From Apostichopus japonicus (Eukaryota; Echinodermata; Holothuroidea; Aspidochirotida; Stichopodidae), in the NCBI RefSeq assembly GCF_037975245.1, contig NC_092580.1:32325001-32389000 (forward strand): DNA of 64,000 nucleotides, given 5' to 3'. Below, one piece after another: positions 12,801-28,400 of this stretch (its first letter is position 1; every line of letters begins with the position of its first letter). The notes under the pieces were generated by a model, which saw only the letters and a program-made list of their open reading frames with translations, was not told where the DNA came from and made no database searches. Both the position numbers and the translations under genes were made by a program.

Positions 12801-15800
12801 TCACAAAGATAGTGTACGGCGTGTCGCTGAGCCGGATATTGTCGACTGCCCAAACGCTGCGGACTTCTCGAGACTGTTGAGGTTGCCACCATCGAAACTT
12901 ACAAGTGCTGCCTTTGGCTTCGTCTGGTAGCGCTATGAGAACAGTCCTGAAAAAGAAAACATTTTGAAAATATATAAAACTTCTTTATAAATAATATCTA
13001 TATGAATAATAACTCAACTAATTAGGAGGTAGCAAAATGCAGGTCAGAGGTTAAATAACTTCATATGTTCTTAATTATCAGAAGACGAGTGCAAAGAATG
13101 TTTAGTTCATGTCGTAAATTAATTGACACGTGTCATCTATCATCCTACCTGACTTGGATTCCTCAACACCAACACAACTGATTTGATGATTTCAATCAAA
13201 TGAGTCTCTAAAAATGTACTGTTTAGAATTTATGAGGTCAGAATTAATGAAAATTTAGGATATCAAAATGATCAATAGTATTGGATGAAAGTGTCTATGA
13301 TCCTCATCATACAAGTTCACATTCCTTTCTTCTGCAGAAATTAGCTGAAATTCTTGTTTTTTCAGAAATGCTGTTGCTAACCATTTCCTCTACATATGGT
13401 GAAACATGTTATACTTCCCCCCAACCCATCCATTGGCAAGTATCTTAAACATGAGAGAGAAAAATATCACAAAAGAAGCAACAAATACTAATGCCATTAT
13501 TCTTAAGAACCTAAGACAGTTTGAATGATCTCTTTGGAAATTTAACTTAAGCAATCAAATGAACAAACAAAACACAGTTTAAGAACAACCGCAATTATTT
13601 TCAAAGCACAAAAATAATTGGCTGAGTGTTTTTCTTATAAATTAAACCAAATAAACTTAACAACAAAAAAGAAAAAGGTAACCAAAGCCAGCAAACTTGA
13701 AATATACAAGAGAAAAGACAAATCATTCTGAAAAATTTCTAAATATGGCAGCTGGAAAATATTTTATGAACGATTTTTTTTTGTTTTAAATTTACTTCCA
13801 TTGCTCATTTTTATACATCACCAAGATGACACCAATTTGACAAACATAAAACTTATATATTCAGCTATATGTTTCATCATTTGATGTTTAACAAGAATGA
13901 ACATAAGTAAAAATCCCCATCCTTATCATTTAAGATAAAAATGTATATGCGACCATTCCATACACTGTACCTTGGTTCCCGATAACCAATTGAGTAAAAT
14001 TGTTTCAGTAGTTCCCAGGTAGTGCCAGCGTTACACGAGTACATTAACAACACCTCGCCAGAACGGTCATGTGACATATCAGGTGATGGACATGTATTGG
14101 TGGTAGAATGGCTGCCGACCCTGATTGTAAACTGCAGGTATCTGCCGAAGAAAGATCCACAAGAATTTAAACCTGTAGAGTGCAAACGCTCATGTCACAT
14201 GTCTCATGTTACATTCATTTACACACTGCTGCGTCAATGGTTCGACGTTTGCATCTGGAACTGTGTCACTATCTCAGGAAAAAATCCATATTTTTTTGCA
14301 TGAAAAGGTATTAAAATAAACTCCTGCCAGTTTTCATCCTTGTCACATATGACCAAAGATATTTTCCTGGGAAAATAGGGAGAGATACCCCAGAACAAAG
14401 TTAGGACAGGAATCTTGTGTTGCAAGAAATCCAATTTCTGAAAATGATGAAATTAAACACCAGACAAGAAAAGGAGTTTGTGTGACCAACACAGAATTTG
14501 ACACATTACTGATGCACTGGATTGGATTGTCTCAGGCTCACCACGTATACATACATACACATTGTCTCACTTTTTCACTTGTAAAAAAAAATCCACAGAT
14601 TTCAAAACATTTTCAAACTAAATAACACACACATCAATACATGTGTAAACATATAAAACTGGTTACAAAATGCAGCTATTCCCACATGTCAACATGTGCA
14701 TTCTTTTGGGTTTGTGTGAACAGATGTGATAACAGGTACAGGTTGCCATAGGTAACTAAGCTATCATCGAGCCCTATTAAGAGTTGATGGAAGTCTTTGA
14801 TAACCTTTTACTGGCAGTGCTTTTGCTATATCTATATCTATATTTCAAGATAAGTACAAAACTGCATAGAAAGTGATGAAGATATCACACACACAAGCAA
14901 TTAATATTACGAATGTAATGTTTTCTCACCCCGATGTACTAGTATTAAATTCAGTTGTTATCATGTCTCTGTCGCCCGGTTGATCAAAGACTAAGGCCTT
15001 CCCGGAAACCAAAACACCGCACTTGAATCCGAGGGAAGCACCTCTGACATACGGTATGAAAGGATCTTCTTCCAGTGAAAAGACTTCAAAGGTCCTATTA
15101 AACTCAGTGGGTAAGTTAAACACTGATATCTCACAGTTAATACCAGTGTATTCCTCATCACAGCTGTTGAAATGGAGAGAGAGAAGTGAGAAAAGATCAA
15201 CAAATCATTCATTAATATTCAACATACTATAGTAAACAGAGAGTTATTTGTGTGAAATGAACATGTGATAGTTGCTACACAGATCCCAAAACTTGTTTAC
15301 TCCACTGAAGGAACTCACCTACTTCAGACGATGGCCTAGAAATGATACAAGACTAGGAATACAGTAGTCAGGTGTATGACATTACTAAAACTAGGAATTG
15401 TATTTGTAAACAAACACACTGGAGACGCATGGCACTTTGATAATTCCAGAATACTAATACTCTGTTAGGGTTACACAGAATTGCCTAGAAATGGTACAGG
15501 ACTAGGAATAGAGTAGCCAGGTGTATGACATTACAAAAACTAGGAATAGCATTTGTAAACAAACAACACTGGAGGCTCATGGCACTTTGATAATTCCAGA
15601 TTACAAATAACCTACCTGTTAGAGTTACATATGAAAGACTCCTGGTGACCACTGAACTTTTTAAGCTATGTCATTGCACTCAAACACATGCTAGTGCCAT
15701 GCAACAAATCTGGGAAACATATTTATTGATTCTCTTAAGCTCCTTGAAGCAGCTCCTCAGAGCAATCCTAAATATCTTGCCCAGACTTACTGATATCCCT

Positions 15801-16425
15801 GGCAGATATTGAACTCCCAAATGTTGACAATGCATCATAAGAACAATTTACAAAATTATTAAAACATGTTTTATAAATTGCCCCATTCTAAAAGAAACAA
15901 CTGAAAAGCTAGGTGTTCTGTTCCTGAAGGCATCCTTATAGATAGAGTTCACTTGTTATAGGCACTTTGAAGCAGCTTACTCATTTATGGTAATATATTT
16001 AGGGGTGTGCTTCATACACCAACCATTGACAACCGAGCAAAACCGTATCCTAAAATAGTAGTCTCCCTCCAGCTGTAGGGATAGTTTTCAATGCAGGAAC
16101 CAAAAAAACCATCGCTGGAGTGAGGTTTCATAATTAGAAGTTATGAAACAATTTTTATTCAAGCTTTCATTAAACAAAAGCAAAGTGTACACAATCTCTT
16201 CATAGACGGTCCTACTACAGTTCATTTTGATATATTATATATTTACCGCCATGTATCTACAGTGTAATTCCATCAATTTTCTTTACAGAAATATAGTACA
16301 ACCCAAATTAACTGTGCGGTAACTTACACACATCCTTCTGCAGTACATCTTCCATGACCGTAGCACATGGTGACCTCACACTGCGAGCCAATGTAAACTG
16401 AGAATAGAGTACAAAATATCAGCTG

Positions 16426-16480
<55 letters not shown>

Positions 16481-19400
16481 ATCACTTCAGAAATAGTTTC
16501 TTGACATTCTCTGTTTCTTTCATATTGAAGATTGAGATTCTCAGAAATACTTTACCAGACGACTTAACTTCATACTAAATTATCTCCGATAGTGTATTTC
16601 TCTTGACATTGTGTTGCATGAATTTGGATACTAGTTCCATCATACATCAAAATTCCCACTGCTGCCACCACCACAATCATCACTGCTGCCACCACCATCA
16701 CCACGATCAGTAAAATCACTACCGAACACCCAAGGTATGTCATTTGCTCCATCACAGCAGGCAATAAATACCTTTATCAATCGCCCACTGGATATCGGGA
16801 GAAATGCCCTCCTGCCTCCATCGGAACCTGGTCTTAGTTGTCATTGCCGGATAGGGCAAAGGAATGGTTTCTCGAAACCAACTATTTGTGGTAGGCAAAA
16901 ATATGAGTTAAATTGTAAAAAACAGCATAATTCTGTAGAAATTATATAAATTGACTAACACAACATCAGAAATGAGCAAAGGCACCCCATGGCCAAAGTC
17001 ACACAACATGCTGTTACAGAGACTGTTATTGTAAAAATAACAACTTTCCTTAAAAATTCATCGATCAGATATGCAATTTCTTTGTCCAGTATATTTTGTA
17101 AAGTTAATAATTTTTCATTCATCGCATCAAATCCATAGAGTTTGCTGACCTGTTTGAGTAGGTGGATGACTTATAAACAGACTCCCCTATTAGTGGGACA
17201 CCGTCACAATTCCCTGGTAAGCACTCCTGCTGGACGAGAGACCAATCTTTTCCCTGGTTGGTTGAAAATTCAACGGCGACCACTCCCTCGTTAAATCCAC
17301 CACAGTCTGCATTCAATTCAAACTCGATGATCGCTGATATGTGTGATGGTAGCCATGGCAACAAGGCCAGTTGATCAATGGCCCAGACGTTACGACTCAG
17401 GCCTAAGTGTCTCTCCTGGCTGAGACAGAACTGTGTTAGGCTGCTCCTGGCCGATGGAGGGATGCCCACGGATACCAGACGGGGTTTCTGTCATTACGAT
17501 GAAACAGTATGAACAGTTACAGTACAGTGTGATTTTCTGCATGATATGTAATTTAAAATATATATTTAAACAGGTTAGCTTAGGCCTCTAAAACAACTAT
17601 ATTTATCAACTGAATGTCTTGGAACCAGGAAAAAAAGGATTAGGACAGTACCCTTCACATTTAGCATACAAAAAGACTAATTTCAAAAAAACCTGCTCTA
17701 CCACTATACCCCTTCTGCCTCAATCCACCTCCCCCCACCCTTAACAATTAACAAAGCTTTTGAATGTTTTATGCATTATGCATGTTACCAGATGTTACCA
17801 GATGATTAAATCATGTCATTTTTACCCAGGCTCTCTGGAAACCATTTTGTACATATTTGATCACTATTAGGAAATGTTTTATCCTGGGACAGAAAACAAA
17901 GAAAAAAAGACATACCTCTGTCAAAAGGTGTTAAGTAAGAAGCAATTAGTATAGCAAAACATTGTTATTGAAATTTTGAATACTACAACATTGGAGGCAA
18001 TTAGTGAATGTTACTCTTTTATCTAATAGCATATTATGAACAGAAAGGGGTACCAAAAAAATGGTTACAGTGAGCGGGAGGGGAGGAGAGTGGAGGGGAG
18101 GAGAGGGGAAGGTAGGAGAGAGGGATTGACAAATGTTCTCCATCTGACTAAATTATGCATAATTAATGCATAATTAAATTAGAGATATAGGATCAGGTTA
18201 ATAGCACTTAGAGGTATACCACCATGACAATCTACAACAAGTGGTGCGGACTTGCCTTGTACACAAGATGAGACAATGTTTGTAGATGTATTCTCTGACC
18301 GCCAGCGACAACTGCGTAAACCGACACAGCGTATTCTGAGGAGTCGGCCGGATCACATGTTCCCCCGCCTGAAATATAAAAACAAAGAATAGGAATGGTT
18401 CCAACAATTTGCTGACAAAAAAACCCCAAAAGACTACCCCTTTTCATAACTTAGAAGTGCTCCATACTGTTAATGAGAAATACTACCTTGTTTTACATTG
18501 TTTGTAATGAAAAAGTGCCCTTTTATTATTTCAAACTTGTCCTTTGTAGAGAAATTAAGAAAAATGTAAAATACAAAGTGCAGATGGTTGAGATACTGAA
18601 ATTTGTGGTACAGAATGCACAGTGAGTGATTTTTTTTTGGGGGGGAGGGGACATTTGTGGAGTACCCCCTCAAATCAAAGTCACATGCCGGACTGCCCTC
18701 CAAAGTTGTTACCCACTCCTCCAATGCCTTCAATCAAGGTTAAACACCGAGCTCCAAATCTATTTTCTATCGTCAAACACACTCTAAATGAAAGGTATCC
18801 TCGGTGCTTATGTGACCTCACTGTATTAAAAGTAAAAACATAATATAAATATAACATCAGATATGAATTCTATTGTAACATATTGCAGACAGCTCTTCAA
18901 TTTAAAAAAATGAAAGATGTTTGATATTTATTCACCCATTGAAAAGTAAAACCTCAGATTTCCAACATTTGTGGCATCTACAAAAGGCGTGCAAATGTAG
19001 CGATCATTTGCGCCGGCGAACACCATGGAATTCTGGGAATGTAACAGTCCACATGCATTGCCTAACTCTGACCCAGCTATATCCCAACTGTGAAAATAAG
19101 AAAACAATAAATCATTACTATGAGTTACATGCATCATTAATGTACCCCCACAGTCATCAGATATCCATACATAGACTGTCTTTAACATTCAGGAAGGGGG
19201 GGGGGGTGTGTGTGCAGTATTTCAATATTTAAATTAACTTGTATATCAAACAGTTATACAGCTAAAAAGAATGCAGCACTGCAACGAAGAAAAGAGAAAG
19301 ACTTCAGGCCCTTACTAAATCACTCACTCTCTAATTCTTGTTGTTGATGAAAATCTAAAATTATCTAGAATTATGCCATAAATGTTTTGTTCCTGGAAAG

Positions 19401-22400
19401 GGATAATTTTGTTACCAAGGTGACAACACTTTACACGGCTAAACATTTTGTCAAAGATATTAAAACAATCTTAATAAAAATGAAAATTGAGCTATTGTAT
19501 ATAGTCTTAATGTTTGTCACATGTGACCCCAAATTAAAGTGCAAGGATTTGATTGGCTAGAAAGAAAAACAAATGAAAGATCTTGATTTATGCAGGAAGT
19601 AGATACTCCCTTCGTTGGGCTGTCGAGGAAGGAAAACGTTACTTGTAATGTTGACAGTCGGTTCTGTTTGTTGCTTTCATTCCAAAGTGGTACGATTTTG
19701 GAAGGAAGTTTTTGAGAGCTCCAAGCAGGCCAAGGGACAAGTCTCCTTGAAGTGGGGTTTGAGGTTCATTTACAAAGTAAGTTGGGTTTACAGCCTAGTT
19801 TATGAAAAAACATTACCGTTTACGAACACCATGCAAGACGATACTTGCGAATGGACTGTCAATAAATTAGATTTTTCTTTTTGCCTTTGCAATATTGCTT
19901 ACCAAGGGTACGAGATAATAGTATTATTTTGGAAGGATCAATAAACTTTATATATTGAGGAGGTCCACTGTGACAAGGTTTAGGTACAGGTTGGGGGGGA
20001 GGGAGGTAGGGAGACATTCTTGCATTCAATACATTGTTTCCCAACAGGACCATAATTATCAGTCAGTGGGTGCATCATCAGTGAGTTCTTGACCCAAATC
20101 CCCCCCCCCCAGCCCTCATTCATGTCATTTGTTAAAACTGCTATTTTAATATTACAATGGTAATCATAAATTGGGTGGGAAGAAGCAGAAAGACCTATAC
20201 ACTAAGATAACAGAAATGTTAGAGGCTCTTTATGTTTGCATCGTAAAACCTTTAAACATTAGATAACTGAATAGCAGAGTTCAACAATTGAAAATTTGAA
20301 AATGCTGAGGAAAGAGCTACAAAAAAAAAAACAAGCACTGACCAGTGAAATATGCTATTTAAAGGTATTTGTTATTAACAGCTTGTCAGCCCATGAACTG
20401 GTGATGCCATTTCAGAAACAATTCCTCAATTTCTTAAAGCAACCAGTTCAACCATAAAAGTACTCTCAGCCAAGATGTTTATAGATTTTATTCTCATTTA
20501 ACCTATAAGGGCAGGTAGATGGAAAAAGTGCAGTAGGTGAAAGGAGACAGGTAAGTGAGGTGTTATAGTTAGTACAGAATTTGAAGCAGTTGCTAGGTAA
20601 CCTAAACTGAGTGGATAAGAGGAAAGAGACGAGGAAACATCAGATCCGTCTGTAAGCTTTGCCTAAAATATAACGAATCTTCTGGTGTGTTGCTCTTGAC
20701 ATTGCATTGCTTGAATTTGGAAGTGCTGTCATACATCAACATTCCCACTGCTGCCACCACCACAATCATCACCACCATTACTGCTGCCACCACTATCACT
20801 ATGATAAGTAAAATCACTACTGAACACACACGATATGTAAGTTGCTCCATCACGGCAGGCAATTAATACCTTCAGCAATCAACCGGCTGGTGTCGTTTCT
20901 TGCAAGTTACAATATTCTGAAACATATCAGAAACAATGGCAGGAAGTAATAATAATAATCATAATACAAACCCTGCGGGGAATCCAGGATCATCGAAATT
21001 CTCTGTGAAGATGACATCACCACTGTTAAAGTATTCTGACAAATCGAGGTCATGTGATATGGCAAATTGATGAAGTTCCCCCTGACTCTCACCTCCGTTG
21101 AAATATAACACAGTCTCATTGGCATCACAGGCATTCTGTGAAAACAAAACAAGGTTTACTTCGTAAGATACAATTTCAAGAAATATAATCTTGAAATGTT
21201 TATGTAACAGAAATCCCCTTAAAGGATTGGTTCAGGTGTTTGACATGTCTATTTTGTATGAAAGAGCACAGAAAGACAAAAAGAACAGTGAAGAAACTAC
21301 CATGATAGCATGCTCTGTTAAGGAGATATGACACTTTGAAGATATCAAAATTTCTTTGAAAATGACTGATGTAGAAAGACATACTGTGAGGGTATGATGT
21401 CACATCCTCACTTCCTTAACATGTGTGAATATATTTCTTTAAAAATTATTTACATTTTTTAACACATTTGAAAATAATATAATCAAAAATTCTTCAGATG
21501 TTTTATCTCAAATACTTCCTTTGACAAATATGAGATCTCCTGACATATCGTTTGGTTGAAAGTCATGACATCTCACAAAATATTTAGGAAAAAAAAAAGA
21601 CTTTTCAGGAATGTGAGGATGTGACATCACAGCTAGTCAGATTTCAGCAGTTTCTACACAATCTGATAAAACTTTACACTTGAATATCTCTTTAACCGAA
21701 AAAGATATTTGAACAGTTTTTTCACCATTGTGTTTCTTTAATTGTCCTCTTTCATATAACATAAACATGTATGACAACTGAACCAATCCTTTAACTACAT
21801 CAACTGCTTGATACAAATGATTCAAATGTTCTTGTTTGCTCCGAATGTCACTTCCTAGATCTGAAATGTTGGTTCCCTTGATTCAAATGCCTGCTCATCT
21901 TATCCATATGTCTACTCACCTAGACAGATGTCTGAGCTAGGATTTTAAGTGAGACCTTAGTTATATATCCAACATGACACAAAATGTTCAGAGGAACTGT
22001 TATATTAAAATCATTAAAGTCATCTGAAAAACTTTGACAAGTGAATTTTTTAGAAAGTACTTCGTAAGCAAACATAATATGAAATATTTTCCTTTACCAA
22101 CAATTTTTTGGATGTTACCCTTTTCTTGTTTTTGCACATATGAACATATTTAAGTGGGACTGAAGTTTAAAAAATCTATCAAAATATCTATTCAATTCAC
22201 TGTAAGATAAATAGAATATTCAAATAACATCAACATACATTGACAGGAATTTTGAAAAAAAAACGGTCACAACATGTCACAATCATTCCCTCCTTCACCC
22301 CCCCCCCCCCGCCCCTGGTCTTAAATCTCAAGAAAATAACCAAGCTGAGGCAGCGGTCATTCATTATTTATTATCACCAGATACTTGAAACAGAGTATAG

Positions 22401-25400
22401 TGGCAAAGAACATGTAGCCATGACAACATCATGTCATTTTCATTGTCATGTTTTAACTTACTGTGATATCGCCATTTGGGAAAAACAACCAATGACTAGG
22501 ATCAAATAAATCAAAGTTATCTTCAAGCTGTTTGGGGCTGTGTGCCATATTGGGTATAATGATATTATCCAGAGCCCAGCAGCCCTCGAAACTGTGCGCA
22601 TCTGCGGCTAAGTCCTGGTGGAATCGAAAGGATACCCCCTCCGTCTTGGCTTCATCAGGCAGATGGAGGGTGTGAACTGTGGTATCGTGACTCAGAGGAA
22701 CCCTCGTGAAGAAATTAAAAAATATGCAATAACAGATATGCAGTTTGGATGTTTAGTGTTTTATTTAGAGGATTTAGTGTTTTATTGGCTTATTAGGAAA
22801 CTATTGGAAGGATATCACCAAAATTCTGAAACAATTAAATTGTTACTTCATTCTTTTATTGGTGGGTTTCTATCAGTATTAATTGGTTCTTCTAATAAAG
22901 CGAGCATTTGATATTAGCTATCTGTTATCTATGTCAAACATGCTGCTATAACATTGACAAATCCCACTTTAAATTGATAATTTTTTTATGATATCAAACA
23001 AAAATATACTCTGTATTCCAGTAACGTAAATCTTGTTAAATGAGTGAAAACCCGAGAAAAGCAAAACAATACTACTATAGGCATCATTAATTGTACTACA
23101 TCGTTAATGTGTGTATGGCCAGCAAAAGAAAAGTATTCAATTTTTCTTACTCAATTCTGTCATACAAAAATATCTTTGAGATAAAAAGACAGAAAACTGG
23201 AAACAAATCATGCAATTTGATGACTTTGTCAAAAGTCATGAATATGGACATGAGATTCAAAGGCAACATTTTGAGGTGTAAATAAATTAAATAATTCTTG
23301 TGTACAGTAAAGTAGATTATTTGACCTGTACCTGATTTTATCAATGAGATGCCAGTCCACTCTGTCATCAATGGCATATGATATTGCGATGCTGTAGTCA
23401 TTTGGACCAGGGATGCAGGACCCTGCAGCTGTGGTTAAAAGGCAACATTAATGTTATCATCATGTAGATCAGTTTTAACATTCATGTTGGTACATTTGAT
23501 ATACTACTGGATACTGAGAAGCCAATCAAAATGCAGCTCACTGGATCGACTAGCCAAATTTTCACTTCAACAAAACTTTGTGACAAAAGTGAAAAAGTTT
23601 AAAGCTTTTGTAGTGCTCCCTCCTCTCACATGTTTAATGAAAATTATGAAAATTGACCAGGCAGGATATTTTGTTAAAACAGATTGGAAACATTAATTAA
23701 TCACAAATTAACATCCATTTTATGATTAAAAAGGTAAATCCCTGAGGATGTCTGTAGTAATTTCAATCAAATTAAAATTCTTATTTTGATTAATATTTGG
23801 TATTTTTGGCAAATTGTCAGATGAAATGCAAACAGTCGTTGTAAAATTAATTTGAAGAAAATAACAAAATATATTGGAAAACAGTATCAAGTGATGTATA
23901 CTGGTGTAGATTGAATTCATTCAAATTGAATCGAATGAGGTTGAATTGCTTATACACTGTACCCTTCATACATCAGCAGCTCAACTCAATGGTTCAGCAT
24001 TGGTTCAGCTCAGTGGTTAACGCCGGTGCCTTTCAATCATAAGGTTCCCGGTTCGAGTCACTCCAAGATTAATGTATGTGGTCCAGTTACAGAGTTGTTT
24101 ACAATTCATAATCTAGACTTTAAATATGAATCTAAGAGACTGACTTCGGTCAGCTTGCGGCTTTGATAAGCCAGTGATGGCTTCTTCCCGAGTTCCTGCT
24201 TGCGGGAGGATCTAAAGTGCACACATATATACATACATGCACACATACCCACATACACGCACACATACATACATAACGACTGATTTTACTATCAAGCACA
24301 GTAAACTATGCACATGTATAGTCTATCCCACTTTTGGCTTTGTTTTTAATAAGCTATAGTTTGAATCTTCATAAACACAACATACGTTACTTACAAACAG
24401 CGAAATGCATGGCGGCAGCGGTCGTTGTATTTAGATACACCGATATCAGCTCCCTCTTCCCAACAGGTTCACAGAAGACCATTGATTTACCATGAAGTAC
24501 TATACCACAGTATTCACTAATCCCAGCACCGTAGGCCTCTGACCTGGAGAAGCAAAAACCCTAGATCCGTAAAGTTTAGGCATGGGTAAAATACAGACGG
24601 AATATTCCAGCAGTAATTAATATTGGATGGATTAGCTCAGATATAACAGAATGGTCACACAGGGTAAAATACTTAAAAGTAATTTTCATACTGTTACATA
24701 TGATCTTGAGTAGTTTCTTGTGATAAATAAAAACCAGACTTGAAAAAATGACATGAGGTTTCGACAGGAATCAGATATACCTGAGGTTTTAAGATAGTAT
24801 GTTTGAAAGGTTTCTTTTGTTTTGGACATTTGTTGACCTAGAATGAACTTTGACTTCCACCACACAAACTCAATCATAGTTACTCATTATGAGGCTTTGC
24901 CATACAAAGAATGATAAAAATCAATATAATCTTTCTTGATATATCGTATTTACAAGTTTTTCATATTTTTACCTCCCTAAAATCAAAATGAAGGCTTCAG
25001 TTGAAAGCAATATGAGACAACCATATACAAGGTTTTAAGATCCATCCAAGGTTCTTCACTTTATATATTGTGCTTACAAGGTTTTAACATCTTGACCTCT
25101 GCTGACATGAATAACCTTTGACCTCCAATTACTGTCGTCATCCTTCAGTCTAATTTCTGGTTGTCTCAATGTCCTAAAAGACATAAGTCCCCCCATCCCT
25201 CCCATTTCCACAATCTCTTATGACTGTTAATTTTTTCCTATCTAAGAGTTTGTTTTTATTAAAGGCGATGGCTGTGTAATCACATCCAGAGTAGATTACT
25301 TTATGACTCATCGTGATGTCATCCCAGATGTGTAGGCTAGGCATGTACAAACTCCTCCTAAATGGCTTCCGATTACATTAGCTTCCTGTTAAATGCACTA

Positions 25401-28400
25401 TGTTGACAACAACTGATTAAATCTTTCTTAAATCTTAGAAAGGAAACTTGTTATCCACAACATGATGATATTTAAACGAAAACTGGGCAGTAAGAACCTG
25501 AATTATATTTGGTATTTTTGGTTATTTAACAATTTATTCTGCTACTTGAAGTGATTATAGTGAAAGGTGAACCCTTTATTGCAGGAGAGTTCAGTGTGGA
25601 CAGATGGAAATCAAAAATCATCTCAAACAACTATAACCAATAGAAAACACAAAACAGCAAAAGGTGGAACACACCCCCCCCAACCCCCTCCCCCTTCCCT
25701 CCTCCTAACAAGAAGTGTCAATTTGCTTTGAAATATTAAAGAGGGTAATGATCAAACAAGAATAGACAATGATATGTTTAGTATCTATTACACAATGGAC
25801 ATCTTTTGTTATTTCATTTCCTGTGGACTTCCTTCTTACACAGGATCGCTTTTATCTTTAAACAGACAAGAACAGTAAACTCCACTTGTTACAAATCAAT
25901 TCCTCTTTTATCAATTTGGTACAAATTGTATCTCATCTTGTTTTGGATATTTTGAGAAGCTTTGAGTCAATTTGTGTGGATGAGTTCCACAAGATTCTTC
26001 AAATTTTGTCAAAGTAACAACAAAAATGATCACACGCGGCCCCATCTCCTCTTTGTCAGTGATTTTATTTCCTTCTCAACCTCTGGAGAGGAACTTTTAG
26101 GAAACCACTAAATCATCTGTTAAAATTATGATTTAGGGTTCGCAAAGTGTCTGCACAAAGACAAAGATCTCCACAAGTTTAGGTCTCTTTACAAATTAAC
26201 ACACTCTTAAGAATTTCAACGAACAATCCCTAAAGGTTACTGCATGAGAGATTGTCGTTTGCAAGGTTTGCAAAGGGGATGGGGTAGGGGGAGGAATAAC
26301 TCACCATATAGTGTAATCCAAACCATCAGAGGAATCAAAGTCATCTCGAAGAATGACGCCCTTGCTGTGAACCATCGCTACCACATAAAAAATTGAAAGT
26401 AAATTATTTCGAAGAATTTCCATGATAATTTAAAAAGTGCACGATCCTTCAAAGTAAATCGTTTCTACACAACCATCCATAGTTTCTGCTATTCTTAAAT
26501 CCTCTTTCATCAGAAATCATAGCAAACAAAATTTTTCGTTAAAGATATCCCCCATTTTTGATCTGGTATGGAATGTTTGTTTCGCGAAAAATTTCCACCG
26601 ATGAAATCCGATCAAAAGAAGATACACAACAATGTTGCTATAATTCCAATAATATCATGTTTTCCATCAAATCAATAAACCAACAATTGTCATGTTTTAA
26701 AGAAATATAGAATTTGTCTCCATGTCTTCAACATTTGTGAAAAACATGCTACTACATCACACTTTAGATTTCTCACAAGTAGTTAAAGCTTTAATGGAAA
26801 ACTAGCAGAGCCTTCCACATGTGACCTTTTGGCCTTTTCGGCCTCCCCGAGACGATTTAACCTTTCTCCATAAACAAAGGATTGGAAAAACCTTGCGGTC
26901 ACTTTACCAGGCAAACCATCACTAATAGATGATAACCAAGCAGTCACAGCCCATGCGAACTCTTTTGCTCTTTAACTTCCTGCCGACCAAACCGTTATTT
27001 TTTAACTAACAAGACAACAAATTTTTAAGGGCAAGCCCTTCTAGATTTCAAAGGAAGCGACATCTGTTTTCTTAATGAGACATCGGAGCCATTAACGAGA
27101 AGAAGCAGAGATTAGCGTAGTTTTTATTGTGCATGTTGACTAAGGTCTTCTGGTGACATAGATGACACGCCTCTGTGTACCATATCATTGGGAGTTTGCA
27201 ACATTTAACCGTTACCTCACATTGGTTACAATCCAGGAAGTCGTTGGACCACAACGTTTGATTTCCGTCGGAAACGAAATAGTTTCACAGGTGTGAATTA
27301 AAGGCCGAAACTATTCCAATAGAGACCATATTCAAGTCCAACGAGGTGTGAAAGTTGTTTTTAAACGTTTTTAATTTAAAACATATCAAGCATCAATCTG
27401 CAGTTTACCTGTGTCCACATAATGCAGCTTACTTAATTGTCCCCACAAGGGGCTTACTTAAATGTCCTCACAAGCCATTAAGCGAGTATTTTAAATGTGT
27501 TGTACTGAGTATATGCCTCAACCTCCAGTAGTATTCCACAGTTATTGTAAGTTGTTAATGGCTGACAATCATCTCACTAGGAATTTTTCATAGTTCTTTC
27601 TGAAATCATATAATTTGCACTCCTTTTTTTTCTTTATTTATTCCAGTATAAATATAAATTTATGAATAGGATAAGAAGTACATAAAAAGGTAACATATAA
27701 TTACAGTGATTAGTTAGAGGTCAAATTAGTATATTAAAGTATACTAAAGATATCAATTTTGAATATTAAAATACTTCAGATGATTATAACAAGGGTTCTA
27801 AAACTCCATTTTGGGTAAAAAGTGCAGCTCTGTACGTGAAGGAATTTCTAAAAAGTGTGATTCTAAAACTTGGATTGAGTTGAGGATTTCTTAAATTGTA
27901 TTTTGAATTTTTGCACTGAGAGGTCAATTCACTATGATCTTCGCAGGCAAGTACATTTTTGGCAAGTCTAACAAAATCATTTTGGGCTGCAACAAAACCT
28001 TACTTACAAGAATATCACAGTCTAAGCATAATATATTTGCACAATATTTTAGGAAACTATTAATCCTCTTCCATCCTCTAGCATGTATGAAGTGGTACCA
28101 CTGGAACTGCATAAATAATATGCGGTAATATGGAAGTATTAAACACCTTCTTACGTGTTTCAATAGGAAAGTGGGAAGCAATATATGTTAATGTTGAAAC
28201 AATATAATATACTTTAGATAAGATCCTTGAAATATGGTTAGTAAATGTTAACTTATCATCGATGCAGACTCCTAGGTACATAATGTGGCGAAAAAATGGG
28301 CATGTGCATGTGCATGAACAAATATCTTTGTGTTACATACCCATTGCTTGTGAAGAAGGCCCTAGCTCACATAGTTCTGGTGCTAAGGTATTTCTGAAGA

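Noticed and set aside
24001-24075. Possible tRNA gene (A and B boxes)
   Set aside because: No acceptor stem or anticodon arm can be closed, and a second copy with the same unique body exists. It is a SINE head.
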